DNA of 54,688 nt from assembly GCF_018860635.1 (NCBI RefSeq), contig NZ_JAHKPT010000002.1, positions 1-54,688 of the forward strand, given 5' to 3'. Both the position numbers and the translations under genes were made by a program. The notes beneath the pieces were generated by a model, which saw only the letters and a program-made list of their open reading frames with translations, did no database searches and was not told the origin of the DNA. Every line of letters begins with the position of its first letter. The first letter of the stretch is position 1. The DNA is from Aliiglaciecola lipolytica (GTDB taxonomy: Bacteria; Pseudomonadota; Gammaproteobacteria; Enterobacterales; Alteromonadaceae). Shown in pieces: positions 1-8,522 of this stretch.

Positions 1-85
1 GATTCTTCAGGCTAAAGCCCATGCTACAAGGGGAGAGGGGAACATATATCTTGTAGGCGGGTGCTTTAGCCCCGCAAACGACTCC
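1..85. repeat. REP-like palindromic repeat overlapping a gene end
   Basis: Two short palindromes (GGCTAAAGCC-type at about 10-19 and GGGTGCTTTAGCCCC at about 60-74) lie around a CTACAAG/CTTGTAG pair. The reverse complement reads GCGGGGCTAAAGCACCC followed by GCCTACAAG. This is the same wording as the repeats after ygiQ at 5115-5320, in the opposite orientation. The stop codon and last residues of the adjacent nuclease gene (RLRG-stop) lie inside the palindrome. The layout resembles REP elements mobilised by Y1 transposases (inference). Confidence 0.6.
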
Positions 86-2225
86 CATTGGCTTTTTCAT
101 GACGCACTTCGTTGATAATAAATAACAACTCTGCGGCTGCTTGAGCATCTGATAAGGCTCTGTGATGTCGAGTCATATCAATACCAAAATGCCGGGTTAA
201 GTTGGCTAATGAATAAGACGGAAGGCCTGGAATCGCTTTGCGCATTTCTCGTACCGTACATAACTTGGGCATGCGAAAACTTTGTTCAAGACGTTCAAAT
301 TCGGCGCGGATAAAACCATAATCAAAATTGACATTGTGAGCGACAAAAACACAATCAGATAAGTAACTTCGTAAGCTTTCAGCGATTTCCACAAATAAGG
401 GAGCATCACTCACCATTTCATCATCAATACCCGTTAATTGTGTGATTTTTTGCGGAATGTGCCGTTGAGGATTGATTAGCGTTTGCCACGTATCGATCAC
501 TTTCCCGTTTACAACCTTGGCGATACCTATTTCGGTTATACGATGTTGATTTGCACGACCACCTGTGGTTTCGATATCGACGACTGCATAGGGTTGTAAG
601 GGATCTAAAAACCATTCAACTTGAGTGACTGCGACCTTAAAGCCTGATTTTCTTAGTAGCTTTATGGTTAACAATTGGTTTTTACGCAATTGGTCTCCAG
701 GGGCTTTTATTTCTTCAAATCTCAGTCCGGTGTTATCGACTACCATGATATCCGGATAACCGTCAGCGTAGTTTTTAAAGTCCTTTGCCATCATTCTCAA
801 ATGCTCTTTGAGACCTTCATTGTCAACATGATCAAAAAATACCGCTAAAACTTCGAGTAAGGATTTGTGCCAACGAAAAATTCCATTGGGGCGACCGTAC
901 TTTTCAAGCATAACTTTAGATACTTGTTTGAATGTGATTTGCGCACTGGTCATTCGGTATAGGCGAGTTTCAATATCTTGTTCGTACAGATTATAAAAGT
1001 TGTTTTGATTGATAGCCTGGGGTTTGTAATCGAATTCAGTGACTAACGCATTGCTATCCATTTCAAAAAGTTCATGCCAAAAAACTAAACCGAACAATGC
1101 TCGCCACAATCGGTTTTCAGTGCGAAAGGCCTGTTTTTTTTGTTTCTGATAAAACAATTTTACGCCATGTTCCACCGAATCCATGTACATTTCATCAATA
1201 AGTACTGTTGTTGATTGTTCTCGTAACATGTCGGTGAGCGTACTGGTGCGTTTTTGCTGAAATTTACGGGCCAAAAAGTCTTCGGCAAACGATAATAGTA
1301 CTTCAGAATCTGGTTCCTCAATAATCATTTCTAAACGGTTTTTCACCCACTCTTTTTCACCTAACTTGTACTTTTCACGGATCACTTTTTCTTGTGCTAA
1401 AGGCTCCGAAGATGCGGCTAATAATTTTATGCCAAGAGACTGGTCGTGGGGGAGTATGGCTTTGCCTAATCTTAATAGAAAACGGTCACAATGTTCATTG
1501 GCTAAGGTACCTTGTGGAGTTGGAAATGATGGGAACTGTTGGGCAAGTGCAATTTGTTGCTCTGGTAATAAAGACATGACTTCACGCCGTTGATGAGCAT
1601 AAAAAAATGCACTCTTAGCTTCGTCAATGAAATCGAATCGCGCATTGTCAGTACTGACCCCTCGTTGAGTTGGCATAATCCCCAGATCGCGCATTGAAAA
1701 CTTGGATAAGTTACTGTTCAGATCACCAAAAAATAAGAATAAAAAATAGTTTATGTGCTGATCTTGCCCTCGGTGCAACACAACAGTGGGATCTAGAAAG
1801 GCGCAGAAGTCTTCAAATTGACAAAACTCATTCACTAATTGTAAATAATCAGCTTTACTTTGGGAGCTTTTAAAACTGACATTCGCATTACGCAGCACTT
1901 GGGCCAATTCTGGTTTGGTTAGATTATGAGTTAATTCAGCAAGATGCTCTTTTTTTACTTCAGTGTAAAAGCCTTCTGTTATAAGCCTCTCTAGATGCAA
2001 TTGGTGATCGTTAATCTCATCATAAAACAATGAGTTACGTCTGATTATTGGAGATTTTCTATTTAATCCACGGACATACAAACATTGTGCATCTTCACAA
2101 AGAGTATGAAATTTACCGATAAAAGCACTATCTTCAATAGAGAGTAAATGTGCACAGGGTCCGGAAACAAACGCGAGAAATTCATGAAAATGAGTTAAAT
2201 AGTATTTACTGGGGAGTTCTTTCAT
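66..2225 (-). CDS. FAN1-like VRR-NUC nuclease fused to a DEDDh exonuclease
   Basis: A 719-aa DNA repair-type nuclease. The N-terminal ~430 residues resemble the helical part of bacterial FAN1-like proteins. A VRR-NUC domain follows at about 430-540, with the PD-(D/E)xK signature visible as PDIMVV...FEEIK. The last ~170 residues form a complete DnaQ-type 3'-5' exonuclease with all motifs: VVDIETTGG (DxE), HNVNFDYGF and HHRALSDAQ. FAN1 proteins are structure-specific nucleases acting on branched DNA and crosslinks; a DnaQ module on the same chain would supply 3' trimming (inference). I place the start at the ATG at 2225; an upstream TTG (2255) would add ten residues. No strong ribosome site is visible. 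The stop codon lies inside a REP-like palindrome. The product is longer than the ~560 aa usual for bacterial FAN1. Confidence 0.8.
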   Translation of the reverse strand: MKELPSKYYLTHFHEFLAFVSGPCAHLLSIEDSAFIGKFHTLCEDAQCLYVRGLNRKSPIIRRNSLFYDEINDHQLHLERLITEGFYTEVKKEHLAELTHNLTKPELAQVLRNANVSFKSSQSKADYLQLVNEFCQFEDFCAFLDPTVVLHRGQDQHINYFLFLFFGDLNSNLSKFSMRDLGIMPTQRGVSTDNARFDFIDEAKSAFFYAHQRREVMSLLPEQQIALAQQFPSFPTPQGTLANEHCDRFLLRLGKAILPHDQSLGIKLLAASSEPLAQEKVIREKYKLGEKEWVKNRLEMIIEEPDSEVLLSFAEDFLARKFQQKRTSTLTDMLREQSTTVLIDEMYMDSVEHGVKLFYQKQKKQAFRTENRLWRALFGLVFWHELFEMDSNALVTEFDYKPQAINQNNFYNLYEQDIETRLYRMTSAQITFKQVSKVMLEKYGRPNGIFRWHKSLLEVLAVFFDHVDNEGLKEHLRMMAKDFKNYADGYPDIMVVDNTGLRFEEIKAPGDQLRKNQLLTIKLLRKSGFKVAVTQVEWFLDPLQPYAVVDIETTGGRANQHRITEIGIAKVVNGKVIDTWQTLINPQRHIPQKITQLTGIDDEMVSDAPLFVEIAESLRSYLSDCVFVAHNVNFDYGFIRAEFERLEQSFRMPKLCTVREMRKAIPGLPSYSLANLTRHFGIDMTRHHRALSDAQAAAELLFIINEVRHEKANGSRLRG

Positions 2226-2368
2226 CAATAGATTAAAAATTTTGCTGGGACACAAAGCCAGTGTATTTTAAAAACTACTGTATATCCAGTCAGTATTGGT
2301 TTGTTTTTCAAACTTTTTCGACGCCTTTTACGTAAACAAATTAATCTTTTACAACTCAAGGAGTAGCC

Positions 2369-2560
2369 ATGAGCCTCACAGTAGCAAGTAAATTTGAGTG
2401 TCCATATTGTATGACTTACAACGATCTGGAGATAGATGAAGCCAACGACATCAATCAGCAGCAAATAGTAGATTGCCAAATATGTTGCCAACCCATTGAA
2501 TTACAAGTAATTGATAATGGTTTCGGCATTGAGGTGATTGCAAAGCGGGATGACGAGTAA
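2369..2560 (+). CDS. CPxCG-type cysteine-rich zinc protein
   Basis: A 63-aa protein with two CxxC pairs (CPYC near residue 11 and CQIC near residue 36), matching the small Cys-rich CPXCG family (PF14255). Four cysteines could form a zinc ribbon; the molecular role of the family is not known. The start is secure: AAGGAG lies 8 bases upstream of the ATG. The gene is divergent from the nuclease gene. Its last six codons (KRDDE-stop) are the first copy of a 23-bp tandem repeat that continues past the stop, so the C-terminus has been shaped by repeat expansion. Confidence 0.85.
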   Translation: MSLTVASKFECPYCMTYNDLEIDEANDINQQQIVDCQICCQPIELQVIDNGFGIEVIAKRDDE

Positions 2561-2634
2561 AGAGCAAGCGGGATGACGAGTAGAGAGCAAGCGGAATGGC
2601 GAGTAAAGAGTAAACCCGATCAAGAGTGAAGAGC
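2543..2634. repeat. Four tandem copies of a 23-bp unit
   Basis: Units begin at 2543, 2566, 2589 and 2612, each exactly 23 bp and starting AAGCGGGATGACGAG (copy 1). Copy 2 has one change, copy 3 three or so, and copy 4 is clearly decayed. Copy 1 contains the stop codon of the CPxCG gene. Confidence 0.85.
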
Positions 2635-2796
2635 GCAGGAGGCAAGAAAAAGAAGTCAGGATAATCAACGAGTAGCCTGAACAGCAGAGAACTTCCATGT
2701 CGAGCAATCTGCTGCCAACACACAAATGTACAAAGAGTGAGCAGATTACTTGACACTTAGCTGTAGAAGGATGCGTCCTTTATCGCGATATTATTC

Positions 2797-2823
2797 TTGT
2801 CCAAAGGCTTTTTCTGGTATACT
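2797..2823 (+). promoter_or_regulatory. Probable sigma-70 promoter of ygiQ with extended -10
   Basis: TGGTATACT at 2815-2823 is an extended -10 (TG-N-TATACT). A weak -35 is TTGTCC (2797) or TTCTTG (2794). Transcription would start near 2830, giving a leader of about 30 nt to the ATG at 2862. A small AAGGA-TGCG-TCCTT hairpin lies just upstream at 2767-2780. Confidence 0.55.
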
Positions 2824-2861
2824 CCGCGAAATTTTGAACCCTTAACTTCTTGGTACAATAC

Positions 2862-5105
2862 ATGACTGTTATGCGACAGCCTGTTCAGCGAATGAAATCT
2901 GAAAGAGGGCTATTTTCCTATCCTAAATATTGGGCTGAATGTTTTGGCCCCGCTCCATTTTTGCCAATGTCTCGAAAGGAAATGGATCAGTTAGGCTGGG
3001 ATAGCTGTGACATTATTATTGTGACCGGAGATGCTTACGTAGATCATCCTAGTTTTGGAATGGCTGTAATCGGTCGTGTACTCGAAGCTCAGGGCTTTAG
3101 AGTTGGAATTATTTCGCAACCAGACTGGACCAGCAAAAAAGATTTTATGCAGTTAGGTGAACCCAATTTATTTTTTGGGGTAACCGCTGGCAATATGGAT
3201 TCTATGATCAACCGCTATACAGCGGATCGAAAATTACGCCACGATGACGCTTATACCCCCAATAATGAAGGTGGAAAGCGCCCTGACCGAGCCGTTACCG
3301 TTTATACTCAACGCTGTAAAGAAGCCTACAAAAAACCAGTCATCATTGGTGGTATTGAAGCCAGTTTAAGACGAATTGCCCACTACGATTATTGGTCAGA
3401 CAAAGTAAAACGCTCTGTTTTATTTGACTCAAAAGCAGATATGTTGATGTTTGGTAACGCAGAACGTCCGTTACTGGAAATCGCCCATCGATTCGCCGCA
3501 GGTGAGACTATTGCTGACATGCAAGATGTCCGTGGTACTGCAGTAATTCGCAAAGAGCCATTACCTGAATGGCAAGGTGTGGATTCTACACACGTTGATG
3601 TAATTGGAAAAATTGATCCTATTCCCAGCCCCTATGAATACATTGAAGATAAGTGTGCGGCAGCTGAAGATGAACAAAACAAAGTTATCGATGACGCGCA
3701 AAAAGCGAAACCGATCGTAGTTCAGCCATTTACTTCTAAATCTCAGCGCAGAAAGCCTTGGGAGAAGACGTACGTCATGCTACCTCCCTATGATGTGGTA
3801 CGTGCAGAGAAAACACATTACGCCCATACATCACGGATCTTGCATCAAGAAACCAATCCAGGTTGTGCTCGTGCACTGGCCCAGCGCCACGGTGATCGCA
3901 TTATTTGGATTAACCCGCCTGCTTTTCCATTGGAAACTGAAGAGATGGATGCGGTGTTTGATTTACCCTATGCTCGCGTACCTCATCCTAGTTATGGGAA
4001 AGCTAAAATTCCTGCTTACGATATGATTAAAACGTCGGTGAATATCATGCGGGGTTGTTTTGGTGGTTGCACTTTCTGTTCGATTACAGAGCATGAAGGC
4101 CGGGTTATTCAAAGTCGCTCAGAAGAGTCAATTATCCGTGAAATTGAACAAATTCGCGACAAAGTTCCCGGTTTTACCGGCGTGATCTCTGATCTAGGCG
4201 GTCCGACTGCGAATATGTATAAATTGCGATGTAAGAGCGCAAAGGCGGAACAAACATGTCGCCGTCTTTCATGCGTCTGGCCGGATATTTGTGGACATTT
4301 GGACACCGATCAAACACCTACCGTTGAGCTTTACAAAAAAGCTCGTAAAGTGGAAGGTGTTAAGAAGGTATTGATTGCTTCAGGTGTACGATATGACTTG
4401 GCCATTGAAGATCCTAATTATGTTCGTGAATTAGTCACCCATCATGTGGGCGGCTACTTAAAAATAGCTCCAGAACATACTGAAAAAGCGCCATTGGATA
4501 AGATGATGAAGCCTGGTATGGGTACTTATGAGCGTTTTAAAGAAATGTTCGACAAATACACCAAAGAAGCAGGTAAAATTCAGTATCTTATTCCATATTT
4601 CATTTCTGCCCATCCTGGCACAGAAGATATGGATATGGTGAGTTTGGCCATGTGGTTAAAAGAGCACAATTTTAAGTTGGATCAGGTGCAAAATTTCTAT
4701 CCATCACCGATGGCCAACGCCACTACCATGTATCACACGGGTAAAAATCCGATTCATAAAGTCAATCACAAAAGTGAGCAAGTTACAGTGCCCAAAGGTG
4801 AGATACACCGCCGTTTGCATCGTGCTTTTTTGCGTTATCACGATCCAGCAAACTGGCCAGTGATCCGCAAAGCATTGAAAGAAATGGGTAAAGCGCATTT
4901 GATTGGCAACGGACCCAAGCATCTAGTGCCTCTAGAAAGCAAAGAGGAACTAAGTGGTAAGGCGCACAATGCATATGCAAAACGGTCTCGAAACAAGGCA
5001 TATGCCAAAGGCAAAGGAAATGCTAAGGCTCAGCAAGGATTGACACGATTCAGTGATAACCAGCCCCACAACAAGGCGGCGGGCAAGTCCAACAAAAAAC
5101 GTTAA
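2862..5105 (+). CDS. ygiQ: YgiQ family radical SAM protein
   Basis: A 747-aa radical S-adenosylmethionine protein of the YgiQ/UPF0313 family. The N-terminus ([27 protein letters not shown]) is the family hallmark and resembles a cobalamin-binding-like fold. The Fe-S motif CFGGCTFC (CxxxCxxC) lies near residues 398-405, followed by the expected SAM-barrel motifs. The C-terminal tail is rich in Lys, Asn and Ala and is probably disordered. The reaction of YgiQ is not established. The ATG at 2862 fits family N-termini better than the TTG at 2850. A good extended -10 promoter precedes it, and REP-like repeats follow within about 10 bp of the stop. Confidence 0.93.
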   Translation: MTVMRQPVQRMKSERGLFSYPKYWAECFGPAPFLPMSRKEMDQLGWDSCDIIIVTGDAYVDHPSFGMAVIGRVLEAQGFRVGIISQPDWTSKKDFMQLGEPNLFFGVTAGNMDSMINRYTADRKLRHDDAYTPNNEGGKRPDRAVTVYTQRCKEAYKKPVIIGGIEASLRRIAHYDYWSDKVKRSVLFDSKADMLMFGNAERPLLEIAHRFAAGETIADMQDVRGTAVIRKEPLPEWQGVDSTHVDVIGKIDPIPSPYEYIEDKCAAAEDEQNKVIDDAQKAKPIVVQPFTSKSQRRKPWEKTYVMLPPYDVVRAEKTHYAHTSRILHQETNPGCARALAQRHGDRIIWINPPAFPLETEEMDAVFDLPYARVPHPSYGKAKIPAYDMIKTSVNIMRGCFGGCTFCSITEHEGRVIQSRSEESIIREIEQIRDKVPGFTGVISDLGGPTANMYKLRCKSAKAEQTCRRLSCVWPDICGHLDTDQTPTVELYKKARKVEGVKKVLIASGVRYDLAIEDPNYVRELVTHHVGGYLKIAPEHTEKAPLDKMMKPGMGTYERFKEMFDKYTKEAGKIQYLIPYFISAHPGTEDMDMVSLAMWLKEHNFKLDQVQNFYPSPMANATTMYHTGKNPIHKVNHKSEQVTVPKGEIHRRLHRAFLRYHDPANWPVIRKALKEMGKAHLIGNGPKHLVPLESKEELSGKAHNAYAKRSRNKAYAKGKGNAKAQQGLTRFSDNQPHNKAAGKSNKKR

Positions 5106-5114
5106 TTTAGTCCC

Positions 5115-5320
5115 CAACGCGGTGCTAAAGCACCCGCCTACAGGGTGTAGCACGGGATTTATCCCGTGGCTGTTTGATACATCGAGGCTAACGCGGGGCT
5201 AACTCATCCACCTACAATATGTAGCACGGGATTTATCCCGTGGCTGTTTGATACATCGAAACTAACGCGGTGTTAACGCATCGCCAACAAGGTGTAGCAC
5301 GGGATTTTTCCCGAGGCTAA
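5115..5320. repeat. Three tandem REP-like palindromic units (~74 bp period)
   Basis: GTAGCACGGGATT begins at 5147, 5221 and 5294 (periods 74 and 73). Each copy carries a hairpin CACGGGAT/ATCCCGTG (imperfect in copy 3) preceded by an ACGCGG-GCTAA-type half palindrome. In copy 1 this half palindrome forms a full GGTGCT-AA-AGCACC stem. Copies 1 and 2 also share TGTTTGATACATCGA. The element separates ygiQ from the convergent photolyase operon. The same vocabulary occurs inverted at 1-85. A REP/RAYT relationship is inferred from the structure and from a probable Y1 transposase end at 54552-54688. Confidence 0.8.
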
Positions 5321-5327
5321 GCCACAA

Positions 5328-6878
5328 CTACACACGTTCATTGTTATCTAATGCCTTAAAAAATATATCGCTGTCTTGGCGAATATGTCTTATTTTGTCA
5401 TCTTTCATCTTATTTAGCGTGGCGTATGGCATGCCTAACCTTGGGTTTGTGGCGAGCTTTTCTCGATTGCGATCTAAAAAATCCCAATAAAGATAATTGA
5501 ATGGACAGGCCTGGGCACCAGTTTTCAGTTTGACGTTGTAATGGCAATGTTGGCAGTAATTCGACATTTTATTGATATAACTTCCGCTTGCAGCATAGGG
5601 TTTACTCGCGAGTAGTCCACCATCAGCATATAAAATCATGCCGCTAACATTGGGCATTTCCACCCATTCATAGGCATCGGCATACACAATCAAATACCAC
5701 TCATTGACATCATCAGGGTGCACCCCAGCCAATAACAAAAAGTTACCCAATACCATTAAACGTTGAATATGATGGGCATAGGCGTTGTCTCGTGTTTCGC
5801 TGATGCATTGCTGCAAACAATTCATATCGGTTTCTGCATTCCAGAAAAAACCTGGTAATTTTCGCTGTGCATGCAACGCATTTTGCTTTTTATAATCGGG
5901 CATTTTTAGCCAATAAATACCTCTGACATATTCTCGCCAGCCAATAACCTGACGAATAAAACCTTCGACGGAATTAAGCGGGGCTTCGCCATTACGATAT
6001 GCATTCTCAGCAAGCTCAACGACCTCTTTGGGCAGCAGTAATCCACAGTTCAAATAAAAGCTGATATGGGAATGAAAAAGCCAAGGTTTACCTTGCACCA
6101 TGGCATCTTGGTATTGGCCAAAGTTTAGTAACCTTTGGCTGACAAAATCTTTCAACACCACTAAGGCTTGCTGACGTGTGGTGGCAAAGTGAAAATTGTC
6201 CAAATTGCCAAAATGCTCAGCAAATTCAGACTCAACCAGTTTCAATACATCTTGAGTGATGTGATCGGGGTCAAACTGAGTGTGCGCAGGAACCTCGACA
6301 TCTTTATCCATAGCATTGCGGTTAGCGCTGTCATAATTCCATTTACCCCCGCTGGGTTGATCAGCTTCCATCAAGGTCATACTTGACTGACGGATTTGTC
6401 GATAAAAAAACTCCATTCGCAGTTGTTTTTTATCTTTTGCCCAATCAGCAAAATCATCTATATGACTTAAAAAGCGGTCATCGTCCAAGATCTCCACGGG
6501 AATACCTAGCTTTTGTTGCCAACTTTGAAAATCTTTAAGTACACGGTACTCGCCGGGAAATGTCAGCGCGACTTTATCTATCTCTAGGTTTTGACAGGTC
6601 CGCTCCACTTCCTTAAAAAGGCTGCCTTGGTTATCAACATCTTCATATTTTATATAACGGACTTGATACCCTGAGTCCGTTAATTCTTTGGCAAAGTGAC
6701 GCATGGCAGAAAATAAAAATGCGATTTTCTTTTTGTGATGTTTTACATAGCTGGCTTCTGTTTTTACTTCCGCCATCAAAATTAAATCACTGTTTTTGTC
6801 ACAATCTCGCAGGCTTGCTACCGACATACTTAGCTGATCGGCGAGAATTAATCTTAAGGTGTTTGCCATGGCTTTCAT
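5328..6878 (-). CDS. Fe-S cluster photolyase/cryptochrome family protein (PhrB-like, (6-4) type)
   Basis: A 516-aa flavoprotein of the prokaryotic Fe-S photolyase group, whose characterised member PhrB repairs (6-4) photoproducts. The N-terminal Rossmann-like domain begins TLRLILADQLS; the C-terminal part is the helical FAD domain. The four cysteines expected for a 4Fe-4S cluster are present: one in MNCLQQC near residue 351, then YCQHC and ACPFNY near 440-457. HHIQRLMVLGNF matches the conserved His region near the flavin. The gene starts 13 bp after the class I photolyase gene, so the two form one operon. AGGA lies close to the ATG at 6878; an ATG nine bases further in is an alternative. REP-like units follow its stop. 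Confidence 0.9.
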   Translation of the reverse strand: MKAMANTLRLILADQLSMSVASLRDCDKNSDLILMAEVKTEASYVKHHKKKIAFLFSAMRHFAKELTDSGYQVRYIKYEDVDNQGSLFKEVERTCQNLEIDKVALTFPGEYRVLKDFQSWQQKLGIPVEILDDDRFLSHIDDFADWAKDKKQLRMEFFYRQIRQSSMTLMEADQPSGGKWNYDSANRNAMDKDVEVPAHTQFDPDHITQDVLKLVESEFAEHFGNLDNFHFATTRQQALVVLKDFVSQRLLNFGQYQDAMVQGKPWLFHSHISFYLNCGLLLPKEVVELAENAYRNGEAPLNSVEGFIRQVIGWREYVRGIYWLKMPDYKKQNALHAQRKLPGFFWNAETDMNCLQQCISETRDNAYAHHIQRLMVLGNFLLLAGVHPDDVNEWYLIVYADAYEWVEMPNVSGMILYADGGLLASKPYAASGSYINKMSNYCQHCHYNVKLKTGAQACPFNYLYWDFLDRNREKLATNPRLGMPYATLNKMKDDKIRHIRQDSDIFFKALDNNERV

Positions 6879-6891
6879 TTCATCCTGTCAT

Positions 6892-8322
6892 TTAGGCGTT
6901 TTTAACCGCTTCATAGGCATCTAAAGCTTGTTGGCGCGACTCTTTTAAATCCACCAATGGGTGAGGGTATTCATCACCAAGACGGATTCCTGCTGTTGCT
7001 AAGACTTCTTTAGGTGCGTCCCATGGTTTATGGATGTACTTGTTGGGAAGGTGTTTTAACTCAGGGCAGTAATGACGTACGTATTCACCTTCACTATCAA
7101 ATTTTTCACCTTGCGTAACAGGGTTGAAAATCCTAAAAAATGGCGATGCATCGGCACCAGAACCTGCTATCCATTGCCAACTTGCACTATTGGCGGCCAA
7201 ATCAGCATCTAATAAACAGTCCCAAAACCAACTCTCGCCATGATGCCAATGGGTCCGTAAATTTTTCACTAGGTAGGAGCCAACGATCATGCGCACACGG
7301 TTGTGCATGTAACCGGTCTGCCACAGTTCACGCATACCCGCATCAACAATGGGCACGCCTGTCTGACCTTGTTGCCACGCTTGCAAGTCATTATTGCGAC
7401 CACGCCACTGATATTGATTGAATTTGGCATTGTAATTTTCACTGGGTAAGGTCGGAAAGTGATATAACAAGTAATAACTAAATTCACGCCAGCCAATTTC
7501 ACTTAAAAAACAATCCATGTGCGGGTCTTCCATGCTGCCGTTAAATTTATGTAAGGTGGCATACCATATTTGGTTTGGAGATATCTCTCCAAAATGTAAA
7601 TGCGGTGAAAGATGAGATGTGCCATTAAGGCTGGGTACGTCACGGGCTTGTTTGTAATCATTTATTGGCTCATTTAAAAACTCACTCAGTGAAACACCGG
7701 CTCCCTCTTCGCCAGGCTGCCACTGGTGTTGCATCTGTTTGTACCAGCTAATTTCCGGCAACAACTCAAGGCTATCTATTCCTTGATCCAGCTTATTTTG
7801 ATAAATAAAATTAGCTTGTTTTGGGGCTGCCTCAACGGAACGAGGAGAAGGCGCTTTTAAACATCCTTTGCGGTAAAAAGGAGTGAACACTTTGTAAGGC
7901 GAACCACTCTGGTTCATGATTGTCCAAGGTTCCCATAATAAAGAGCCATTAAAACTATTTACCTGCACGCCATCTTCTTGCAACTGCTGTTTTACTGCTT
8001 TATCGCGATGTATCTGCCAGGGTTCATAGCAGCGATTCCAGACAACTTGAGTCGCCCCAGTTTGTTGAATAATCTTTTGTAATACATCAATGGGATTGCC
8101 GCTAGCGATATGCAGCTTACCGTCTAGTGATTTGTTCAAGCTGTGTAGCGAGTGATGCAGCCACCATTTACTGGCTGCGCCTGGTGTGAAACTTTCGGCA
8201 TTGCAATTATCATAAATATAAACGGGGATAACATCGCCGTTGTTACAAGCCTCGAGCAGTGCAGGGTTATCCCGCAGGCGAAGGTCTTGCCGAAACCACA
8301 TGATGCTAATGGGGGTGCTCAA
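6892..8322 (-). CDS. phr: Class I cyclobutane pyrimidine dimer photolyase
   Basis: A 476-aa light-driven DNA repair enzyme binding FAD and an antenna chromophore. The N-terminal photolyase domain starts IMWFRQDLRLRDN. The FAD-binding domain shows GVPIVDAGMREL, YMHNRVRMIV, and the DADLAANSASWQW and DASPFFRIFNP segments typical of class I CPD photolyases. Length is normal for E. coli Phr. The start appears to be TTG (8322) with AGGA about 8 bases upstream; the only nearby ATG would remove seven residues and has no ribosome site. It is the first gene of the two-photolyase operon, and its promoter should lie in 8323-8480. I saw no clear operator there. Confidence 0.92.
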   Translation of the reverse strand: MSTPISIMWFRQDLRLRDNPALLEACNNGDVIPVYIYDNCNAESFTPGAASKWWLHHSLHSLNKSLDGKLHIASGNPIDVLQKIIQQTGATQVVWNRCYEPWQIHRDKAVKQQLQEDGVQVNSFNGSLLWEPWTIMNQSGSPYKVFTPFYRKGCLKAPSPRSVEAAPKQANFIYQNKLDQGIDSLELLPEISWYKQMQHQWQPGEEGAGVSLSEFLNEPINDYKQARDVPSLNGTSHLSPHLHFGEISPNQIWYATLHKFNGSMEDPHMDCFLSEIGWREFSYYLLYHFPTLPSENYNAKFNQYQWRGRNNDLQAWQQGQTGVPIVDAGMRELWQTGYMHNRVRMIVGSYLVKNLRTHWHHGESWFWDCLLDADLAANSASWQWIAGSGADASPFFRIFNPVTQGEKFDSEGEYVRHYCPELKHLPNKYIHKPWDAPKEVLATAGIRLGDEYPHPLVDLKESRQQALDAYEAVKNA

Positions 8323-8522
8323 TGCCTTGATCCTTAATAATCAATTTAAACAATAATAGGTTAATACCCCATGTTAATGTATATGGATCTCACAGTTATG
8401 AAATTATGTTTTCTAAAGGCTGAATCTCAAAAAAACATTACTTCTAACTAGCTTTTGCTCAAAGCTCATTTGGTGATAGCAACTACTTTTGGGGCAGATG
8501 TTTTACATCCCCCCAACTTTAG

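Noticed and set aside
2543-2634. Possible CRISPR or iteron array
   Set aside because: The 23-bp copies are directly adjacent with no spacers, decay progressively, and there is no replication gene nearby.
5115-5320. Possible CRISPR-like array
   Set aside because: The units are palindromic, near-identical across their whole ~74 bp and lack unique spacers; they are REP-like.
8490-8515. Terminator for the OmpA lipoprotein gene
   Set aside because: A GATGT/ACATC stem framed by G and C runs exists, but no U-tract follows on the minus strand.
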